Assembly (NCBI RefSeq): GCF_005795905.1
Contig: NZ_VAWE01000001.1
Span: forward strand, 2,948,501 to 3,012,500
Direction of reading: 5' to 3'
DNA length: 64,000 nt
DNA from: Streptomyces marianii
GTDB lineage: Bacteria; Actinomycetota; Actinomycetes; Streptomycetales; Streptomycetaceae
The position numbers and the translations under genes are program-made. Below, piece after piece: positions 8,727 to 17,765 of the stretch (positions within the stretch are counted from its first letter, which is position 1; each line of letters begins with the position of its first letter). The notes beneath the pieces were generated by a model. The model made no database searches. It worked only from the letters and a program-made list of their open reading frames with translations, and was not told the DNA's origin.

Positions 8727-11369
8727 TCAGAACATGCTCAGCAGTTGCTCCACGCTCGGCTCGGCCGTCGAGTCGCCGTCGGGCAGGGCGAGTTCGAACC
8801 ACACCGTCTTGCCCCGGGGCGTGCGGCGGGAGCCCCAGGCGGCGCTCAGCAGGCCGACCAGCTGCAGCCCCCGGCCGCCCTCGTCGGTGTCCCGGGCCCG
8901 CCGGCGCCGCGGCTGTACGAGGCCGGCGTCCCACACCTCGCAGACGAGGGTGCGGTCACGCAGCAGCCGCAGCCGGATCTCGCCCTCGCCGTAGCGCAGG
9001 GCGTTGGTGACGAGCTCGCTGACGAGCAGCTCGACCGTGTCGACGAGCGGATCGAGGTCCCAGGCACTGAGCTGGGCCCGGGCCAGCTCGCGGGCGCGGC
9101 CCACCGACCGCGGTTCGCGCGGCAGCCGCCAGTCCCCCACGGCCTCGGTCGCCAGGCCCTGGATACGGGCCATCAGCAGCGCGATGTCGTCCTCGCCGTG
9201 CCTCGTGTCGAGCGTGGCGAGCACGTGGTCGCAGACGTCCTCGAGCGAACGGGAGCGGGACCCGCGGTCGAGGACGGCGGGCGTTCCGCCGTCCGTCCCA
9301 CCGGCCGTACCGTCGGGGGAACGGGGCTCCGGTACGGAGCGGGCCGGCTCGGTCAGGGCGCGGCGGAAGGCGCTGAGCCCCTCGTCCAGCGGATGGTCAC
9401 GCGACTCGACGAGCCCGTCCGTGTACAGCGCGAGCAGTGCGCCCTCCGGAAGCTCGACCTGGACCTCCTCGAAGGGCTCGCCGCCCACCCCGAGCGGCAT
9501 CCCGGGCGGTACGTCGAGCATCAGCGCCTCCTCGCCCGGTTCGACGAGGACGGGCGGCAGATGGCCCGCGTTGGCGAAGGTGCAGCGCCGCGTCACGGGG
9601 TCGTACACGGCGTAGACGCACGTCGCCAGGTACACCTCGGAGAGTTCGGGCCCGCGGGACTTGTGGGCGACCCGGGAGGCCTGCTGGGCGCCGCTCGGCG
9701 TGCCGAGTCCGCGGGCGATCTCGTCGAGCGCGGAGAGCACCTCCGCGGGCTCCAGGTCCAGCAGGGCCAGCGTCCTCACGGCGGTGCGGAGTTCTCCCAT
9801 GGCGACTGCGGCGCGCAGGCCCCGTCCCATGACGTCGCCGACGACGAGGGCGGTGCGGTGGCCGGGGAGCTCGATGACGTCGAACCAGTCCCCGCCGACC
9901 TCGGTGGCGGTGTTGCCGGGGAGGTAGCGGCAGGCGATGTCGAGGCCTGCGGCCTCCGGGTCACCGGGCGGCAGGAGGCTGCGCTGGAGGATCAGGGCGC
10001 GCTCGTGCTCGCGCCGGTACAGGCGGGCGTTGTCGATGCAGACCGCGGCTCGGGCAGCGAGCTCGACGGCGAGCGCCCGGTCGCGTTCGCCGAACGGCTC
10101 GCTGCCCTTGGCCCGGGAGAACTGGACGAGTCCGACGACCGTGTCGTGGGCGACCATCGGCACGGCCAGCGTGGACTGGACCAGGCTGCCGTCCTCGCCG
10201 GGGATGGCGCGGACCCTGGCCGTACGCAGGGCGTCGGCGCAGGAGGAGCTGAAGGGGTAGTGGTGGACGGCGCCGACCTGGGGGCTGGCCGGCGTGCCCG
10301 CCCCCGAGGCGCCCCCGAGCAGGGTCTCGGAGACGGTGCTGGCGAAGGCGACGCGGCGCAGCTCGGCGCTGCCGCCGTAGCTCTCGGGCCGGGCGGGGCC
10401 CCAGCGTCCGGGCGGGGCCTCGTCGCCCGTGAGCAGTCCCTGGTAGAGGTCCACGGAGGCGAGGTCGCAGAAGCCGGGGACGGCGACGTCGAGCAGCTCG
10501 CGTGCGGTGGTCTCCAGGTCGAGGGAATTGCCGATCCGTGCGCTGGCCTCGTTGAGCAGGGCGAGGTTGCGGCGGGCGCTGGCGGCCTCGCGGGCCGCGA
10601 TGTGACGGCGTGTCACGTCGATGCCGAGCCCCGCGACGCCGACGGGCCGGCCGGAACCGCTGTGCACGCGGTACAGGTTGACGGCCCAGTGCCGCCGGTC
10701 GGAGCTGCCGGGGGCGCTGCCGATGATCTGGAGGTCGGTGACGGACTCCCCGGTTTCCAGCACCCGCTGGAGGGCTGCGGTCATCCGCTCCGCCTCGGGG
10801 CGGGAGAGGTAGTCGTGCACGGTCCTGCCGCGGTGGTCCTCGGCGACGCCGCCGAAGACCGTGGCGAAGCGCTCATTGGTCCGCAGCACGGTGAGGTCCG
10901 TACCGAACAGGAGGAAGCCAAAAGGAGATTGACCGAAAATCGCCTGCGAAGCCGCGAGGTCCGTCTCGATCCGCCGGAGGGCGCGTACGTCGACGACGAT
11001 ACAGAGCGCGGCACGCTCGCCGCTCTCCGTCTCGCTCGGCATGACGTAGACCTCGGCCAGTCCGTGCGCACCGCCCTCGCCCGGCAGGCGGAACGGGACG
11101 AGTCCCGTCCACTCCTTTCCGTCCAGGACCTCGGCGACCTTGCGGTGGCCTCGCGGGCGGAGCTCGGAGGGGATGAAGACGTCGATGGGATCCTTGCCCC
11201 TGACGTCCTCGGCGGAGATGCCGAACTGCTCGGCCGCACGCCGGCTCCACTGGTCGACCAGCCCGTCCGGCCCGATCGAGAACGACGCGACCTTGATGTA
11301 GTCGTAGATGGAGCCGGGCGGACTGCTCTGCCACACCACGCCGCTCGCCGTCTCAGGTATCTCGCTCAC
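8727..11369 (-). CDS. PAS-PAS-GAF-SpoIIE phosphatase with C-terminal HATPase kinase domain
   Basis: An 880-aa soluble multidomain regulator of the Streptomyces anti-anti-sigma partner-switching type. Approximate domains are PAS 20-125, PAS 145-250 (GQSPFGFLLFGTDLTVL), GAF 290-450, PP2C/SpoIIE phosphatase 475-735 and a HATPase_c/RsbW-like domain 755-865. The metal-binding motifs GGDWFDVI and GDVMGRGL and the YTDGLVE segment are present in the phosphatase. The N-box ELVTNALRYG and G-box DEGGRGLQLV are present in the kinase domain. It should dephosphorylate an anti-sigma antagonist and bind or phosphorylate a partner in response to signals sensed by the PAS/GAF domains. No sigma factor is adjacent. 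It is convergent with sdhB. Confidence 0.93.
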   Translation of the reverse strand: MSEIPETASGVVWQSSPPGSIYDYIKVASFSIGPDGLVDQWSRRAAEQFGISAEDVRGKDPIDVFIPSELRPRGHRKVAEVLDGKEWTGLVPFRLPGEGGAHGLAEVYVMPSETESGERAALCIVVDVRALRRIETDLAASQAIFGQSPFGFLLFGTDLTVLRTNERFATVFGGVAEDHRGRTVHDYLSRPEAERMTAALQRVLETGESVTDLQIIGSAPGSSDRRHWAVNLYRVHSGSGRPVGVAGLGIDVTRRHIAAREAASARRNLALLNEASARIGNSLDLETTARELLDVAVPGFCDLASVDLYQGLLTGDEAPPGRWGPARPESYGGSAELRRVAFASTVSETLLGGASGAGTPASPQVGAVHHYPFSSSCADALRTARVRAIPGEDGSLVQSTLAVPMVAHDTVVGLVQFSRAKGSEPFGERDRALAVELAARAAVCIDNARLYRREHERALILQRSLLPPGDPEAAGLDIACRYLPGNTATEVGGDWFDVIELPGHRTALVVGDVMGRGLRAAVAMGELRTAVRTLALLDLEPAEVLSALDEIARGLGTPSGAQQASRVAHKSRGPELSEVYLATCVYAVYDPVTRRCTFANAGHLPPVLVEPGEEALMLDVPPGMPLGVGGEPFEEVQVELPEGALLALYTDGLVESRDHPLDEGLSAFRRALTEPARSVPEPRSPDGTAGGTDGGTPAVLDRGSRSRSLEDVCDHVLATLDTRHGEDDIALLMARIQGLATEAVGDWRLPREPRSVGRARELARAQLSAWDLDPLVDTVELLVSELVTNALRYGEGEIRLRLLRDRTLVCEVWDAGLVQPRRRRARDTDEGGRGLQLVGLLSAAWGSRRTPRGKTVWFELALPDGDSTAEPSVEQLLSMF

Positions 11370-11516
11370 GCGACCGTCCCCTCCAGCTCACCGCACCGGA
11401 CCGGCCATGCCCGCAGTATTCAGCACTACGGCACCTGGCGGCACGGCGTTCACGATCACAGCACGGTCTCGTTCGTTTTGAGCCGAGCGGGCAGTGATCG
11501 TCGTCCCCCCACACTC

Positions 11517-11975
11517 CTAACCAGGCAAGGGCAGCTCGAACCACACGGTCTTGCCCGTTCTGCCTCGCCGCGTCCCCCAGCGGCAGGCCGCGCAGGCCAC
11601 CAGCTGCAGCCCGCGTCCGCCCTCGTCATCGGGCCCGGCGGGACGCTCCATGGGCGGATCCGGAAGCGGGTCGGAGACTTCCACGAGCAGCGCGGGAGGT
11701 CGCGGCGGCGGCGTTCCGTCAACGACCGGCCGGATCAGACGAACCCCTATGGGCCCGGAGGTGTACCGAAGGGAATTGGTCACCAGCTCACTGACCAGGA
11801 GCACCGTCACATCGACCACGGCGGGCTCGAGACCCCACTTCCGCAGGGCGTCACGGACTGCGTGACGGGCGGAACGGACGGCGTCCGGGGCGGCAGGGAA
11901 GGTCCACTCGGCGGATGCGCCTTCGGTGTCGACCACGCCGACCACTTCCCGGACCTGCCACGGAATCCCGTCCAC
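11517..11975 (-). CDS. Stand-alone HATPase (RsbW-like) regulatory ATP-binding protein
   Basis: A 152-aa single-domain protein of the anti-sigma-factor kinase type that is abundant in Streptomyces. The N-box LLVSELVTNSLRYTSG and the G-box DDEGGRGLQLV are clear. The C-terminus GKTVWFELPLPG matches the end of the phosphatase encoded just downstream (GKTVWFELALPDG), so the two domains are close relatives. It lies 147 bp upstream of that phosphatase gene on the same strand and probably belongs to the same regulatory module. The start ATG at 11975 is the first in frame. The conserved part begins at about residue 20. Confidence 0.85.
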   Translation of the reverse strand: MDGIPWQVREVVGVVDTEGASAEWTFPAAPDAVRSARHAVRDALRKWGLEPAVVDVTVLLVSELVTNSLRYTSGPIGVRLIRPVVDGTPPPRPPALLVEVSDPLPDPPMERPAGPDDEGGRGLQLVACAACRWGTRRGRTGKTVWFELPLPG

Positions 11976-12060
11976 TTTGGGGCGGCATTCAGGACATACC
12001 CGATATTCGGTGCGAGATATCCCCGAGAGGGACGTGCGGTGACGCGAACGGCGCAGGAAA

Positions 12061-12489
12061 TCAGCTGCGTGTTCTCCCCCGGTGGTCGCGGGACAGCCGG
12101 CGCACGGCCTCCTCGACGGCGGGGCGATCCTGGGGCAGCCAGTCCACGGCGTCCAGTTCGTCGACGGCGAGCCAGCGCAGCTCGTCGTGGTCCTCCAGCG
12201 GACGCGGCTGACCCGAGATCAGCCGTGCCGTCCAGACCTGGAGCACATAGCCGGGACCCAGCGGCCACTCGCCGGGCACCCGCTCGACCGGCTCGGCCTC
12301 CACCCCCAGCTCCTCGCGCAGCTCGCGCACGAGGGCCTCCTCGGGAGACTCACCGGGCTCGAGCTTGCCGCCGGGCAGCTCCCACCGTCCGGCGAACTCG
12401 GGCGGTGCGCTGCGGCGTGCGGCGAGCAGACGCCCCTGGTCGTAGAGGGCGCCGGCCACCACGACGCGGGCGTTCACGGGATCCTTCAT
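12061..12489 (-). CDS. Nudix hydrolase (MutT-like)
   Basis: A 142-aa nucleoside-diphosphate-X hydrolase. The Nudix box is complete: GG(K)LEPGESPEEALVRELREELG, that is GX5EX7REUXEEXGU, with all metal-binding glutamates. The N-terminal VVVAGALYDQGRLLAARRS and WELPGGKL resemble the 8-oxo-dGTP diphosphatase (MutT/CTP) group, so nucleotide-pool cleaning is likely. The start at 12489 (MKDPVN) is preferred because the family's conserved N-terminus begins there. A longer in-frame extension runs into the upstream small gene region. Confidence 0.88.
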   Translation of the reverse strand: MKDPVNARVVVAGALYDQGRLLAARRSAPPEFAGRWELPGGKLEPGESPEEALVRELREELGVEAEPVERVPGEWPLGPGYVLQVWTARLISGQPRPLEDHDELRWLAVDELDAVDWLPQDRPAVEEAVRRLSRDHRGRTRS

Positions 12490-12560
12490 GCGCGGGAGCG
12501 TAGCCCGCACGGCGCGCTCCTCCGGACCTCGGCCGCCCGCACGGCGGCCGAGGGGCGCGT

Positions 12561-12745
12561 TCAGGAGGGTGCCGTCTGCCCCATGTGCTCCACCCAGTAG
12601 AGCTGCTTGTGGGGCCGCGACCACCGAGGCTGTCCGCGATCTTCTGCGCCTCGTCCTGTGTGGCGTACCTTCCCACGCGATAGCGATTGCCGTTGTCGTC
12701 CTGGCGGATCACCAGCCAGGGCAGCATCGCGCCGCCGTCGGTCAT
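12561..12745 (-). pseudogene. SPOR-like small protein with a frameshift
   Basis: The sequence from the ATG at 12745 reads MTDGGAMLPWLVIRQDDNGN and continues RVGRYATQDEAQKIADSL, which matches a short conserved Streptomyces protein described as SPOR-like. The frame is then lost at GGCCCCACAAG. Removing two C bases, or adding one, restores HKQLYWVEHMGQTAPS and a stop at 12561-12563. Without the correction the frame runs on into unrelated sequence. The ribosome site GGGAG is intact, so this is a recent mutation or a homopolymer sequencing error. Confidence 0.6.
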
Positions 12746-13420
12746 CGCGCCTCTCCCGCCGCCGGCCTGCACTTCTCTAACGATCCCCAGGAAACCGCAG
12801 TCTGCATATGCCCGACCCTACGCCTGACCTTCACTCAGCGGATATGCGTTCTCACGAAGAGAGACGGATCCGGCCAGCATCCACTCCAGCCCGAGGGGCG
12901 CACATGGCCGAGTGCGCCCCTGCCTCACGTCTTTGCCGAGTGGCGGTCACGCCGGGGGAGGGTGGGACGCCCCGCTCGCCGGCGCCGAGACGGCCCGGCG
13001 GGTTCACGACCCGGAACCGGGACCGGGTGATGCGGCCTTTCGCCCTACGGCGCCGGTGCGCTCAACAGGCTGCGCGTCGGCGCGAGTCCGGCCACGGGAG
13101 ACGCCGGGGACAACTCCCTTGCGCCGCACCGGTTCCTCTCGGCCCCAGCTCTGCGCGAGCCACGCGAAGGGGCCACGGGAAGAAGGCGGCACTGCGAGAT
13201 CTGCGCACGGCCTGACGCCGGTCCGGGAGAGCTCCGGTCCGACTCTCGCGGCACCCCGGAGCCCGTGAACGCGCCCTGTGCGCCGCCCGCTTCGAAGGGG
13301 ACCACCACCCCGAACCGGCGGTGCGTCACCGACCCCGAGGGCGACGAAGGGCGCCGACCTCCCCGGGCCGCGAAGACCGGCACACCGATGACGCACGCGC
13401 CGCGGGCCGGGGCACGCGGG
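12746..13420. other. 675-bp stretch without a credible gene
   Basis: Several short open frames exist on both strands, but none shows family resemblance, a good ribosome site or a convincing third-position pattern. A 9-bp-stem hairpin (12895-12903 with 12912-12920) is the only clear structure. The rest looks like decayed or regulatory DNA. Confidence 0.5.
12895..12920. terminator. 9-bp stem hairpin, possible terminator
   Basis: The arms ggggcgcac and gtgcgcccc are perfect complements around an 8-nt loop. It stands alone between genes and no T-run follows, so the assignment is tentative. Confidence 0.4.
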
Positions 13421-14173
13421 TCAGCGCACCGGCAGGTGGTACGCGATCCGGAAGCGGTCGGCCGGGACCACCACGTCCGCCGTCTCGACGGCTCGTCCCG
13501 ACGCGTAATAGGTGCGCTGGATGACCATGACCACATGGCCGGGCACCCCGCCGAGGGTCAGCAGTTCCTCCGCCAGCCCCGGCCGGGCGCCGACCTCCTC
13601 CACCACGTTGTCCACCACGAGGTCGATGGCGCCCATCCGCTCGACGACGCCGCAGCCGCCGAGCGGCCCCTCCTCGGGCAGCATCACCGGCGTGCGGCCC
13701 GTGATCGAGAGCGGCTCCCAGGAGGTGGACAGCATCGTCGGCTCGCCCGCGTCCCGGAAGACGTACCGCGTGCGCATCACGCGGTCACCGAGCGCGACGC
13801 CGAGCCTGCCCGCGACCGCGGCACTCGCCGGCTCCTGCTCGCTGCTCGACTCCCAGGTGCCGCGGGCGCCCTCCGCGGCCTGCTCCTGGCGGAAGGGGCT
13901 GGCGCCCGACGGCGGCCGGTAGCCCGACCGGGCGATGCGGCGCGGCACCGGACGCTCCCGCACGTACGTCCCCGAGCCGGATCTCCCCTCGACGAGCCCC
14001 TCGGCCATCAGCACCTTCCGCGCCTCCAGCGCGACGGTGTCCGAGACTCCGTACTCCTCCCGGATCCGGGCCTGCGAGGGGAGGCGGGTGTGCGGCGGCA
14101 GCGAGCCACTGACGATTTTCTGGCGGAGATCGCTCGCAACGCGCAGATAGGCGGGCTGCTCACCGAATGTCAC
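13421..14173 (-). CDS. GntR-family (HutC/UTRA) transcriptional regulator
   Basis: A 250-aa repressor-type protein. The N-terminal winged helix-turn-helix reads YLRVASDLRQKIVSGSLPPH then LPSQARIREEYGVSDTVALE, typical of GntR. The C-terminal half is a UTRA ligand-binding domain (VMRTRYVFRDAGEPTMLSTS, VVMVIQRTYYASG, ending AYHLPVR). The start is the GTG at 14173 with GGGAG upstream; an upstream ATG only adds a Cys-rich stretch not seen in the family. The ligand is unknown; UTRA regulators often sense sugars or amino-acid derivatives. A TGGTCCAGACCA palindrome, typical of HutC/DasR-type operators, lies about 170 bp upstream. Confidence 0.88.
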   Translation of the reverse strand: MTFGEQPAYLRVASDLRQKIVSGSLPPHTRLPSQARIREEYGVSDTVALEARKVLMAEGLVEGRSGSGTYVRERPVPRRIARSGYRPPSGASPFRQEQAAEGARGTWESSSEQEPASAAVAGRLGVALGDRVMRTRYVFRDAGEPTMLSTSWEPLSITGRTPVMLPEEGPLGGCGVVERMGAIDLVVDNVVEEVGARPGLAEELLTLGGVPGHVVMVIQRTYYASGRAVETADVVVPADRFRIAYHLPVR

Positions 14174-14340
14174 TGGCCACTCCCAACAGGTTGACAGACA
14201 GCAACAGCGTGGCAACCGACGGTTGATCCCCGCAAGTATGGGCCCAAGCGCTACGCGCAGTCACAGCCGCCCGGGAGACGGTCGCTCACCCCGGCGGGCG
14301 AGCGACTTCGCCCGTACGCACACCGCACCCTCGACCACAA

Positions 14341-14352
14341 TGGTCCAGACCA
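14341..14352. promoter_or_regulatory. DasR/dre-like operator
   Basis: The palindrome TGGTCCAGACCA differs from the dre core TGGTCTAGACCA (known upstream of Streptomyces chitinase and aminosugar genes) at one position. Flanking A and A/T bases fit the extended site. It lies 140 bp before the chitinase-like stub, the spacing seen at chitinase promoters, and could also be bound by the neighbouring GntR protein. Confidence 0.55.
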
Positions 14353-14479
14353 ATAACTTCGGGTGCGTACCGCGCACGGCAGCACGACCGCCCGTGGAAG
14401 CCCTCCGGCACACGCACAGGTCGCAGCTCCACCCCAGGGACTCGACTCCCCCACCGGGTGAAGCCGGTGGCCCCCTCGG

Positions 14480-14566
14480 AAGAAGGTCTGGTCGGGCGTC
14501 TACGGGCGGAACTTCCAGGTGGAGGACCTGGACACCAGCGGCACGGCCGCGAAGCCCACCCACATC
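14480..14566 (+). pseudogene. Fragment of a GH18 chitinase
   Basis: In one frame the DNA reads GVYGRNFQVEDLDTSGTAAK followed by PTHI. This is the characteristic first beta strand and loop of the Streptomyces GH18 catalytic domain, where NYAFG would normally follow. Homology stops at 14566, and there is no start codon or catalytic DxxDxDxE segment. Only about 29 codons remain, so this is a deletion scar of a chitinase gene rather than a gene. Confidence 0.6.
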
Positions 14567-14612
14567 ACGGCGCGGGGGCCCGCGGCTCACGCGTGTCTGC
14601 GAGCCGCGGAGC

Positions 14613-15827
14613 TCAGACCGTCGTGCCGTCGCTCGGCAGCGGTTTCCCCTCCTCCGCGTCGTCCGCCTCCTCCGGCGGGTCCGTGGCGAGGCCGAGAGCG
14701 GAGCGGACAGCGATCTCGGTCTCCTGGCGGAAGGCGTCGCCCGCCTCCAGCGTGGCGTCCCAGAAGCTCTCCTCGTCCTGGGCCGCCGCCGCCCGGCGGA
14801 AGTGGCCGCGGGCCGCGTCGTACTCCTTCGCGCGGGCCAGCGCGTGTGTGCGGGCCGCCGCGGGCCAGGGGCCGGCGCGCAGTTCACGGGCCTCGGTTCC
14901 GAGCGTCCGCGCCATCCGCTCCGCCCAGGCGCGGTTGGCCTCCGGGTCGTCCTCGAAGAGGTCCTCCGGCTCCTCCCACCAGACGGTGTCCACGGCCAGC
15001 TCGCCCTCCAGGTAGGCGAGTTGCGCCGGGTCGAGCGTCGTCCGGTCGCTGCGGACGGAGGACGCGAGCTTCGGCTCGCCGCTCGCCAGCGCACAGGTGA
15101 CGCTCCGGTCACCGAAGCGCCAGCTGTCCCTGGTCGGCATGTAGTAGTAGGGCTCCGCCGTCCCGGGAACGGCCCACCAGTCCAGTGCGTAGGCGGTGTT
15201 GATGTCCTCACACCGGCGCTCCGCCTCGGTCTCGACGGTCTTCTCCCCGGGCCACTCGTCGAACCTGTCGAGCGGGAAGGTACCGGTCACCTCGCCCTCA
15301 TGCGGTCCCTCGCAGTCCACGATCCGGACGGACGCCGCCTCCTCGTCCTCCAGGCCGCGGCCCGGGGTGTCGAAGCACTGCCCGGTCCGCAGGTCGAACG
15401 TGGAGTCCGCAGCGGCGCTGTCGCGGGCCGCCTTGCGGAAGCCGTCCCACGCCTCACCGGCGGCGCCGGTGGCGAACGCGACGGTCACGAGGATCGTGCT
15501 GACGATGGAGAGCGCGGTGCCCGCGATCGCCAGGCCGCGGCCCTCGTCGCCCCTCTTCCTGATCTGCGCCAGCGCGACCAGTCCGAGGACGAGGCCGAGC
15601 GGGGGCAGACAGCACACGATGCCCGTCACGAGGGAGCCGACGGCGAAGCCGTTGGTGCCCGGCCGCCGCGGCACCGCCCCGTAGGGCGGGTAGGGCATTC
15701 CCGGCTGCACGCCCGCCGGCACCGGGTACGGGTACGGCGCCGGGGCGGGCTGCGGCGAGGACGGGGCGGGCGGCTGCGCCGGGCCGGACCCGCCCGGAGG
15801 CGTCCATCCCTGCGACGACGGTTCCAC
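14613..15827 (-). CDS. DUF4190 plus septum-formation-domain membrane protein
   Basis: A 404-aa membrane protein of unknown biochemical function. A Pro/Gln/Tyr-rich cytoplasmic N-terminus of about 65 residues is followed by a DUF4190 segment with two TM helices (GSLVTGIVCCLPPLGLVLGL, GLAIAGTALSIVSTILVTV). The external part contains the septum-formation-type repeat: GQCFDTPGRG then IVDCEGPHEGEVTGTFPL, with paired cysteines, and a later RSVTCAL. The GTG start at 15827 is chosen because AAGGAG lies 10 nt upstream; the in-frame ATG at 15854 lacks one. The C-terminal 130 residues are Glu/Ala-rich and helical. It may help at the cell wall during division, by family name only. Confidence 0.75.
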   Translation of the reverse strand: MEPSSQGWTPPGGSGPAQPPAPSSPQPAPAPYPYPVPAGVQPGMPYPPYGAVPRRPGTNGFAVGSLVTGIVCCLPPLGLVLGLVALAQIRKRGDEGRGLAIAGTALSIVSTILVTVAFATGAAGEAWDGFRKAARDSAAADSTFDLRTGQCFDTPGRGLEDEEAASVRIVDCEGPHEGEVTGTFPLDRFDEWPGEKTVETEAERRCEDINTAYALDWWAVPGTAEPYYYMPTRDSWRFGDRSVTCALASGEPKLASSVRSDRTTLDPAQLAYLEGELAVDTVWWEEPEDLFEDDPEANRAWAERMARTLGTEARELRAGPWPAAARTHALARAKEYDAARGHFRRAAAAQDEESFWDATLEAGDAFRQETEIAVRSALGLATDPPEEADDAEEGKPLPSDGTTV

Positions 15828-15922
15828 GGGTACGGCGCTCCTTGTGAAGATCATGCGAACATCTGCGCGGCTCAGCGGATCATACGGCGGGAGCCGGGCG
15901 ACGGGCAGCCGTGATACGCGGA

Positions 15923-15951
15923 AGGGGCGGCCGCTCGGCGCGGCCGCCCCT
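15923..15951 (-). terminator. Terminator of the secreted subtilase gene
   Basis: A 12-bp perfect stem (aggggcggccgc with gcggccgcccct) and a 5-nt loop, 49 bp after the protease stop on the minus strand. Confidence 0.75.
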
Positions 15952-15999
15952 CACTGCTCGATCAGGCGCCGGACCCGGCACGGTCCGGCGGTCCGGGCG

Positions 16000-17574
16000 T
16001 CAGAACTGAAGACCCCAGGAGTCGATCTTGCCGGTGTCCCACCAGGCGTTGTCGCTCACCCGCAGCTTCCAGGTGCCGTTCGCGACCTCCGAGGACGCGT
16101 TCACGGTGTACGTGGTGTTGATGTTGTCGCTGCTGCCGCCGGTGCCGTACGACTTCAGCGTGTACGCGGTGCCGTCCGGGGCGATGAGCTGGACCCGGAG
16201 GTCACCGATGTAGGTGTGGACGATGTTGACCGGCACCTGGAGTGCGGCGGGCGCGTTGCCCGAGACGCCGCTGACGGTGACGGGCGACTCCACGGTGGCG
16301 TTGTCGTTGATCGCGTAGTCGGTGGTGTTCTCGAACTTCGACCCGGGCGGCGGGGTCGTGCCGCCGCCGACGTACAGCAGCCGGTTCGGCGAGCCGGAGC
16401 CCGGGTTGCCGACCACGTTCGGGGTCGCCGCGGTGGTCAGTGCCGAGGACACCTGTGCCGGGGTGGCGGTCCGGTTGTCCGCCAGGTAGAGCGCGGCGGC
16501 ACCGGCGACGTGCGGGGTGGCCATCGAGGTGCCGGAGATGGTGTTGGTCGCGGTGTCGCTGCTGTTCCACGCCGAGGTGATGGAAGAGCCCGGGGCGAAG
16601 ACGTCCAGCGCGCTGCCGTAGTTGGAGAAGCTGGAACGGGCGTCGCTGCTGGTGGTGGATCCGACGGTGATGGCCTCGGCCACCCGGGCCGGGGAGTAGT
16701 TGGAGGCGTTGGCGCCGCTGTTGCCCGCCGCCACGGCGTACGTGACGCCGGACGCGATGGAGTTGCGGACGGCGGTGTCCAGCGCCGTGTCGACGCCGCC
16801 GCCGAGGCTCATGTTGGCGACGGCCGGCTTGACGGCGTTCTGCGTCACCCAGTCGATGCCCGCGACGACCTGGGCGGTCGTGCCGGAACCGGAGTTGTTG
16901 AGCACCCGGACGCCGACGACCTTCGCCTTCTTCGCGACACCGTAGGAGCCGCCGGCGACCGTGGCGGCGACGTGCGTGCCGTGGCCGTTGCCGTCCTGCG
17001 CCGTGTTGTCGTTGTCGATGGCGTCGTAGCCGTACGAGGCACGCCCACCGAAGTCGTTGTGGGTGATCCGCACACCGGTGTCGATGATGTACGCGGTGAC
17101 GCCCTCGCCCGCGGAGTCGGGGTAGGTGTAGCTCTGGTCGAGCGGCAGCGCGCGCTGGTCGATGCGGTCCAGGCCCCAGGAAGGCGGGTTCGGCTGGGTA
17201 CCGGAGATGCTGAACACCCGGTTCTGCACGACGGATTCGACGGCGGGGTCGGCGGCGAACTTCCTGGCCTGCGCCTCGGAGAGTTCGACGGCGTATCCGT
17301 TGAGGGCGGCGCTGTACGTCTTCTTGATCTTGGCGCCGTACTCCGCGGCGAGTTGCTTGCCCGCCTTGGATCCGGCGTCGGCGGCCGACTCGTCGAGGGT
17401 GACGATGTAGCTGCCTGCGATGGCACCGGGGGCGCCCGCGTTCTCGATCACGCCCACCGGGGCGGGCTCTGCCGCGGTGGCCGGGAGGGCGGAGGCGGCA
17501 CCGAGTGCCAGGGCGGCGACGGCTGTCACGCTGGCCGCGGACAGTCTTCGCTGCGAGTTACGCATCACGGACAT
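16000..17574 (-). CDS. Secreted subtilisin-like protease with I9 propeptide and C-terminal P-domain
   Basis: A 524-aa extracellular S8A serine protease. The Sec signal peptide (MSVMRNSQRRLSAASVTAVA, ending at ALPATAAEP) is followed by an inhibitor I9 propeptide (SYIVTLDESAADAGSKAG) and the catalytic domain. The triad is visible: Asp in AYIIDTGV, His in GHGTHVAATVAGG, and Ser in GTSMATPHVAGAAAL, with the oxyanion Asn in AAGNSGA. After a short linker a proprotein-convertase P-domain (FENTTDYAINDNATVESPV) closes the protein. The ATG at 17574 is chosen because GAGGA lies at good spacing; the upstream ATG overlaps that ribosome site. It is divergent from the threonine-synthase-like gene and has its own terminator. 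Confidence 0.93.
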   Translation of the reverse strand: MSVMRNSQRRLSAASVTAVAALALGAASALPATAAEPAPVGVIENAGAPGAIAGSYIVTLDESAADAGSKAGKQLAAEYGAKIKKTYSAALNGYAVELSEAQARKFAADPAVESVVQNRVFSISGTQPNPPSWGLDRIDQRALPLDQSYTYPDSAGEGVTAYIIDTGVRITHNDFGGRASYGYDAIDNDNTAQDGNGHGTHVAATVAGGSYGVAKKAKVVGVRVLNNSGSGTTAQVVAGIDWVTQNAVKPAVANMSLGGGVDTALDTAVRNSIASGVTYAVAAGNSGANASNYSPARVAEAITVGSTTSSDARSSFSNYGSALDVFAPGSSITSAWNSSDTATNTISGTSMATPHVAGAAALYLADNRTATPAQVSSALTTAATPNVVGNPGSGSPNRLLYVGGGTTPPPGSKFENTTDYAINDNATVESPVTVSGVSGNAPAALQVPVNIVHTYIGDLRVQLIAPDGTAYTLKSYGTGGSSDNINTTYTVNASSEVANGTWKLRVSDNAWWDTGKIDSWGLQF

Positions 17575-17765
17575 GTGAGGGGTCCTCCTCATAAGTGGTG
17601 CGCTGTCGTGGGGGTATATGACAGGGGCATGACAACTACACGCGGTGGGTGCCCGCGAACTCGCCGCGCCACTGCCGTCCCGAAAGGTTGGCTGATCCAT
17701 AGGAATCCCACAAGAGTTCGGACCGCCCGTAACACGTGTGCCACACAACTGGCACGCTGGATCAC

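Larger units (their letters stand above)
14174..14612. other. Intergenic region with operator and chitinase stub
   Basis: This is the gap between the GntR regulator start and the stop of the septum-formation-like gene. Apart from the operator-like palindrome and the chitinase fragment listed below, I see no intact gene. Confidence 0.5.

Noticed and set aside
8676..12503. A 1275-codon open frame opposite the SpoIIE phosphatase and HATPase genes
   Set aside because: It is an antisense shadow with skewed composition that spans three recognisable genes and their intergenic gaps on the other strand.
12808..13268. Overlapping short open frames in the gap before the GntR gene
   Set aside because: No ribosome sites, no family resemblance, and frames overlap in both directions.
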